NCBI GenBank assembly: GCA_018881555.1
Contig: JACAXG010000067.1
Span: 2,947,635-3,011,634, forward strand
Reading direction: 5' to 3'
DNA length: 64,000 bases
From: Amblyornis subalaris
Lineage: Eukaryota; Chordata; Aves; Passeriformes; Ptilonorhynchidae
Shown here: piece after piece, positions 62,201-64,000 of the stretch
Layout of the letters: every line of letters starts with the position of its first letter
How positions within the stretch are numbered: the stretch's first letter is position 1
Position numbers and translations under genes: made by a program
Notes under the pieces: generated by a model
What the model saw: the letters and a program-made list of their open reading frames with translations, nothing else
Told to the model about the DNA's origin: nothing
Databases searched by the model: none

Positions 62201-64000
62201 TTTGGGATTGGCATAAGCACTACAAAGATACAGTGGTTTTAATATATTGAAAACAACTGATTAACGCGCATCAAAGATCTTTCAACTTTTCTCATATCAT
62301 TACAGCTTGAAAGCTTGCTACCATAAGAGATACCAGAAGGAATACTGGAGATCAAATTACTTTTTAATGTTTTGCTCGGAGAGCAGAGTTACAGTGACTC
62401 CAGATGTTTTATGGTTATCTGTAAGTTCTGTATGGCTATTTTCAGCTTGAATTGAGACAAATCAATATTAGTAGCCAGAAGTAAAGGTAATTAATTATTG
62501 GGAAACAAATACACTGGTAATAAATGAGGATACCATTAACATGTTGGGCTGCAGACCTGCTATGAAGATGTCAGTTGAGTTGTTTTATTTGCGTCAGTAT
62601 TAATGGTCATAAACATCTGACATTTTTAGTAAAACCCAGCTATTTTAGTTGGCAAACTTATCATTGCAAGCTATGATTTAGTTTTTAAGTTAACTGTAGC
62701 TGCTGAGTGTAGGAGGGTAAGGATTATACTTAAAAGTTTTGTTGAAAAGGAAACAAATCAATTCTGGATCTTTGTAATTTAATTTGATCTAGAAATTCAC
62801 TACAGATCTGTTCCATGTCTCTGGCATGAATACCTGTGAAAGATACTGACACCACCAATTCTAGAAACATTTCTACTTCTGTTATTAAACATTTCTTTAG
62901 AACTACTTAAATATATCCAGGACAAAAAGGACATTGATGTGTATTTTAGTATAATTGATGATCTGCCAAGTATATTGACTTACTGTAGCAAATCTCTGTC
63001 AACTGTTTCTCTTTGTACTGTAGCAGATGTTCATTACCTTGTTAATTTTATCCTTTTGTTTATATTTCTGGATTTCTAATGTAGCTGTTCCTGTTCAGGG
63101 CTAGTTATGATTTTTCTACTCTGAAAAACTTGTGATAGTTGAATTTTCCTCTGAAAAGAGTCTCATAATCATAATGCCAAGTAATTTAAAAAAAATCCAT
63201 TGTATGTATTAAAAAAATTAAACATCATTAAGCTATAAATAATGGAATATCCTTTTTAGTTTTGAACATTGAGTAGTTGTAGTGGTACTTGTGATACCAG
63301 GTTAAAAATGATGTTGAGATTCTTCTATTGCAGGTAAAAGGTATGTGTTTAATCTAATAATAAAGATTGTGTGCCTTTGTTCAAATAAAGCAAAATTCTT
63401 CGTAATCCAGGCTGAGTACTTACTGTCTTTAAAGGAGAATTACTACTGTCTGTCCAAAATTCTAACTGGATTTGTCACCCGTACTGGGGAGCTCTCAACC
63501 TGAACTGCTAAAATTAGTTTTGCATTCATGTTGGAGTTTTCAAGTGTGTATGTGTATGCAGACGCATGAGAGAAATCTGCATATTTACACTATACTAATT
63601 TTTTGTTTCAGGTATGCAGTGAGTATCTTTCCATCAATTAGATAGAAATGATACTTTATCCTACTCCAAAGTAGAAGTATAACCCTTCCCAGGAAAAGAA
63701 AGAATGTTACAGTGCTATTTCTACAGAAGGTGAATTGATTTAACTTGACTTAGCTTCTGAAAGTTCTATATAAATACGTGTTTTCTTTTCCCGCACAAGC
63801 AGAAGCATTAAAGACAGTCTCCTTTTCATTCATAGCTGCAGACTACACATAAAGAGAACAGGTGGATAATAAGTAAATACCAGGGAGATATTAACTATAT
63901 CACATTTTATCATAAAGTTTATAATGTTGTTAGTTTAAAACAACTTGAAACATAAGTACCACAAGCAACCATGCCTTCAACACCATGGTTACTTTATGGA
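59264..64000. other. Distal 3' UTR or intergenic region
   Basis: About 4.7 kb of AT-rich DNA with no recognised repeat, RNA or gene. Further AATAAA motifs are at 60424, 60457, 63359 and 63384. Open frames at 60454-60738 (94 codons) and 60754-61125 (123 codons) are adjacent and in the same frame, but their composition is that of AT-rich random sequence and no domain is visible. The next gene expected from vertebrate synteny is SYT1 on the minus strand; none of its conserved C2-domain coding sequence is seen. Confidence 0.7.
63359..63389 (+). promoter_or_regulatory. Candidate distal poly(A) signals (two AATAAA)
   Basis: AATAAA occurs at 63359-63364 and 63384-63389, separated by a TG-rich stretch (attgtgtgcctttgtt). 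This combination resembles a working cleavage site better than most of the other hexamers. It lies 4.8 kb after the stop, so its link to PAWR is speculative. Confidence 0.3.

Noticed and set aside
58608..64000. Minus-strand SYT1 3' end expected from vertebrate gene order
   Set aside because: No C2B-domain coding sequence or convincing last exon was found. In other vertebrates the distance is large, so the gene probably lies beyond the window.

Overview
The window is vertebrate nuclear DNA, almost certainly from a bird. It is AT-rich and CpG-poor, contains a single gene in pieces separated by large introns, and its interspersed repeats are mostly CR1 LINE fragments with the bird-type octamer tail (ATTCTRTG-like). 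There is also a tRNA-Ile-derived SINE with a CR1-like tail, resembling the TguSINE1 family described from zebra finch. I saw no L1, Alu or other mammalian repeats. The SINE and the CR1 subtype point to a neoavian bird, perhaps a passerine, rather than chicken; that last step is inference.

The only protein-coding gene I can support is PAWR (prostate apoptosis response 4, PAR-4), on the + strand. The window opens inside an intron. The promoter and the large N-terminal coding exon lie to the left, outside it. Five coding exons are visible: 21740-21868, 43988-44022, 52416-52563, 53935-54039 and 58521-58607. Joined, they are in frame for 167 residues and end at a TAG. They encode the C-terminal end of the SAC region, a variable linker and the complete C-terminal coiled coil and leucine zipper. 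All splice junctions are GT-AG and the phases agree. The stop is followed by an AT-rich 3' UTR with several possible poly(A) signals, then about 4.7 kb with nothing recognisable.

Layout: 1-21739 is intron with one old CR1 piece, a (TG)n microsatellite and a CR1 tail piece just before the first exon. The 22.1-kb intron at 21869-43987 is the repeat-rich part: an ancient CR1 (about 22970-24400), an AT-rich microsatellite, a well-bounded solo LTR (28436-29152), a GC-rich block with a second LTR-like segment (34690-35810), a sense CR1 (37209-38102) and an antisense CR1 carrying another CR1 inside it (41112-42767). The 8.4-kb intron at 44023-52415 holds three CR1 pieces and the SINE. The last two introns contain nothing I recognise.

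I found no RNA gene, CRISPR array or bacterial-type system, and no convincing second gene. Many open frames of 60-158 codons exist, but they look like chance frames in AT-rich introns or fragments of CR1. The most useful observations are the 35-nt microexon whose skipping gives an immediate stop, the zipper exon that encodes exactly five heptads, the CR1-tailed SINE, the well-bounded solo LTR, and same-subfamily CR1 copies in direct orientation on both sides of the microexon. Comparisons with human PAWR and with repeat families are from memory and were not run as searches.
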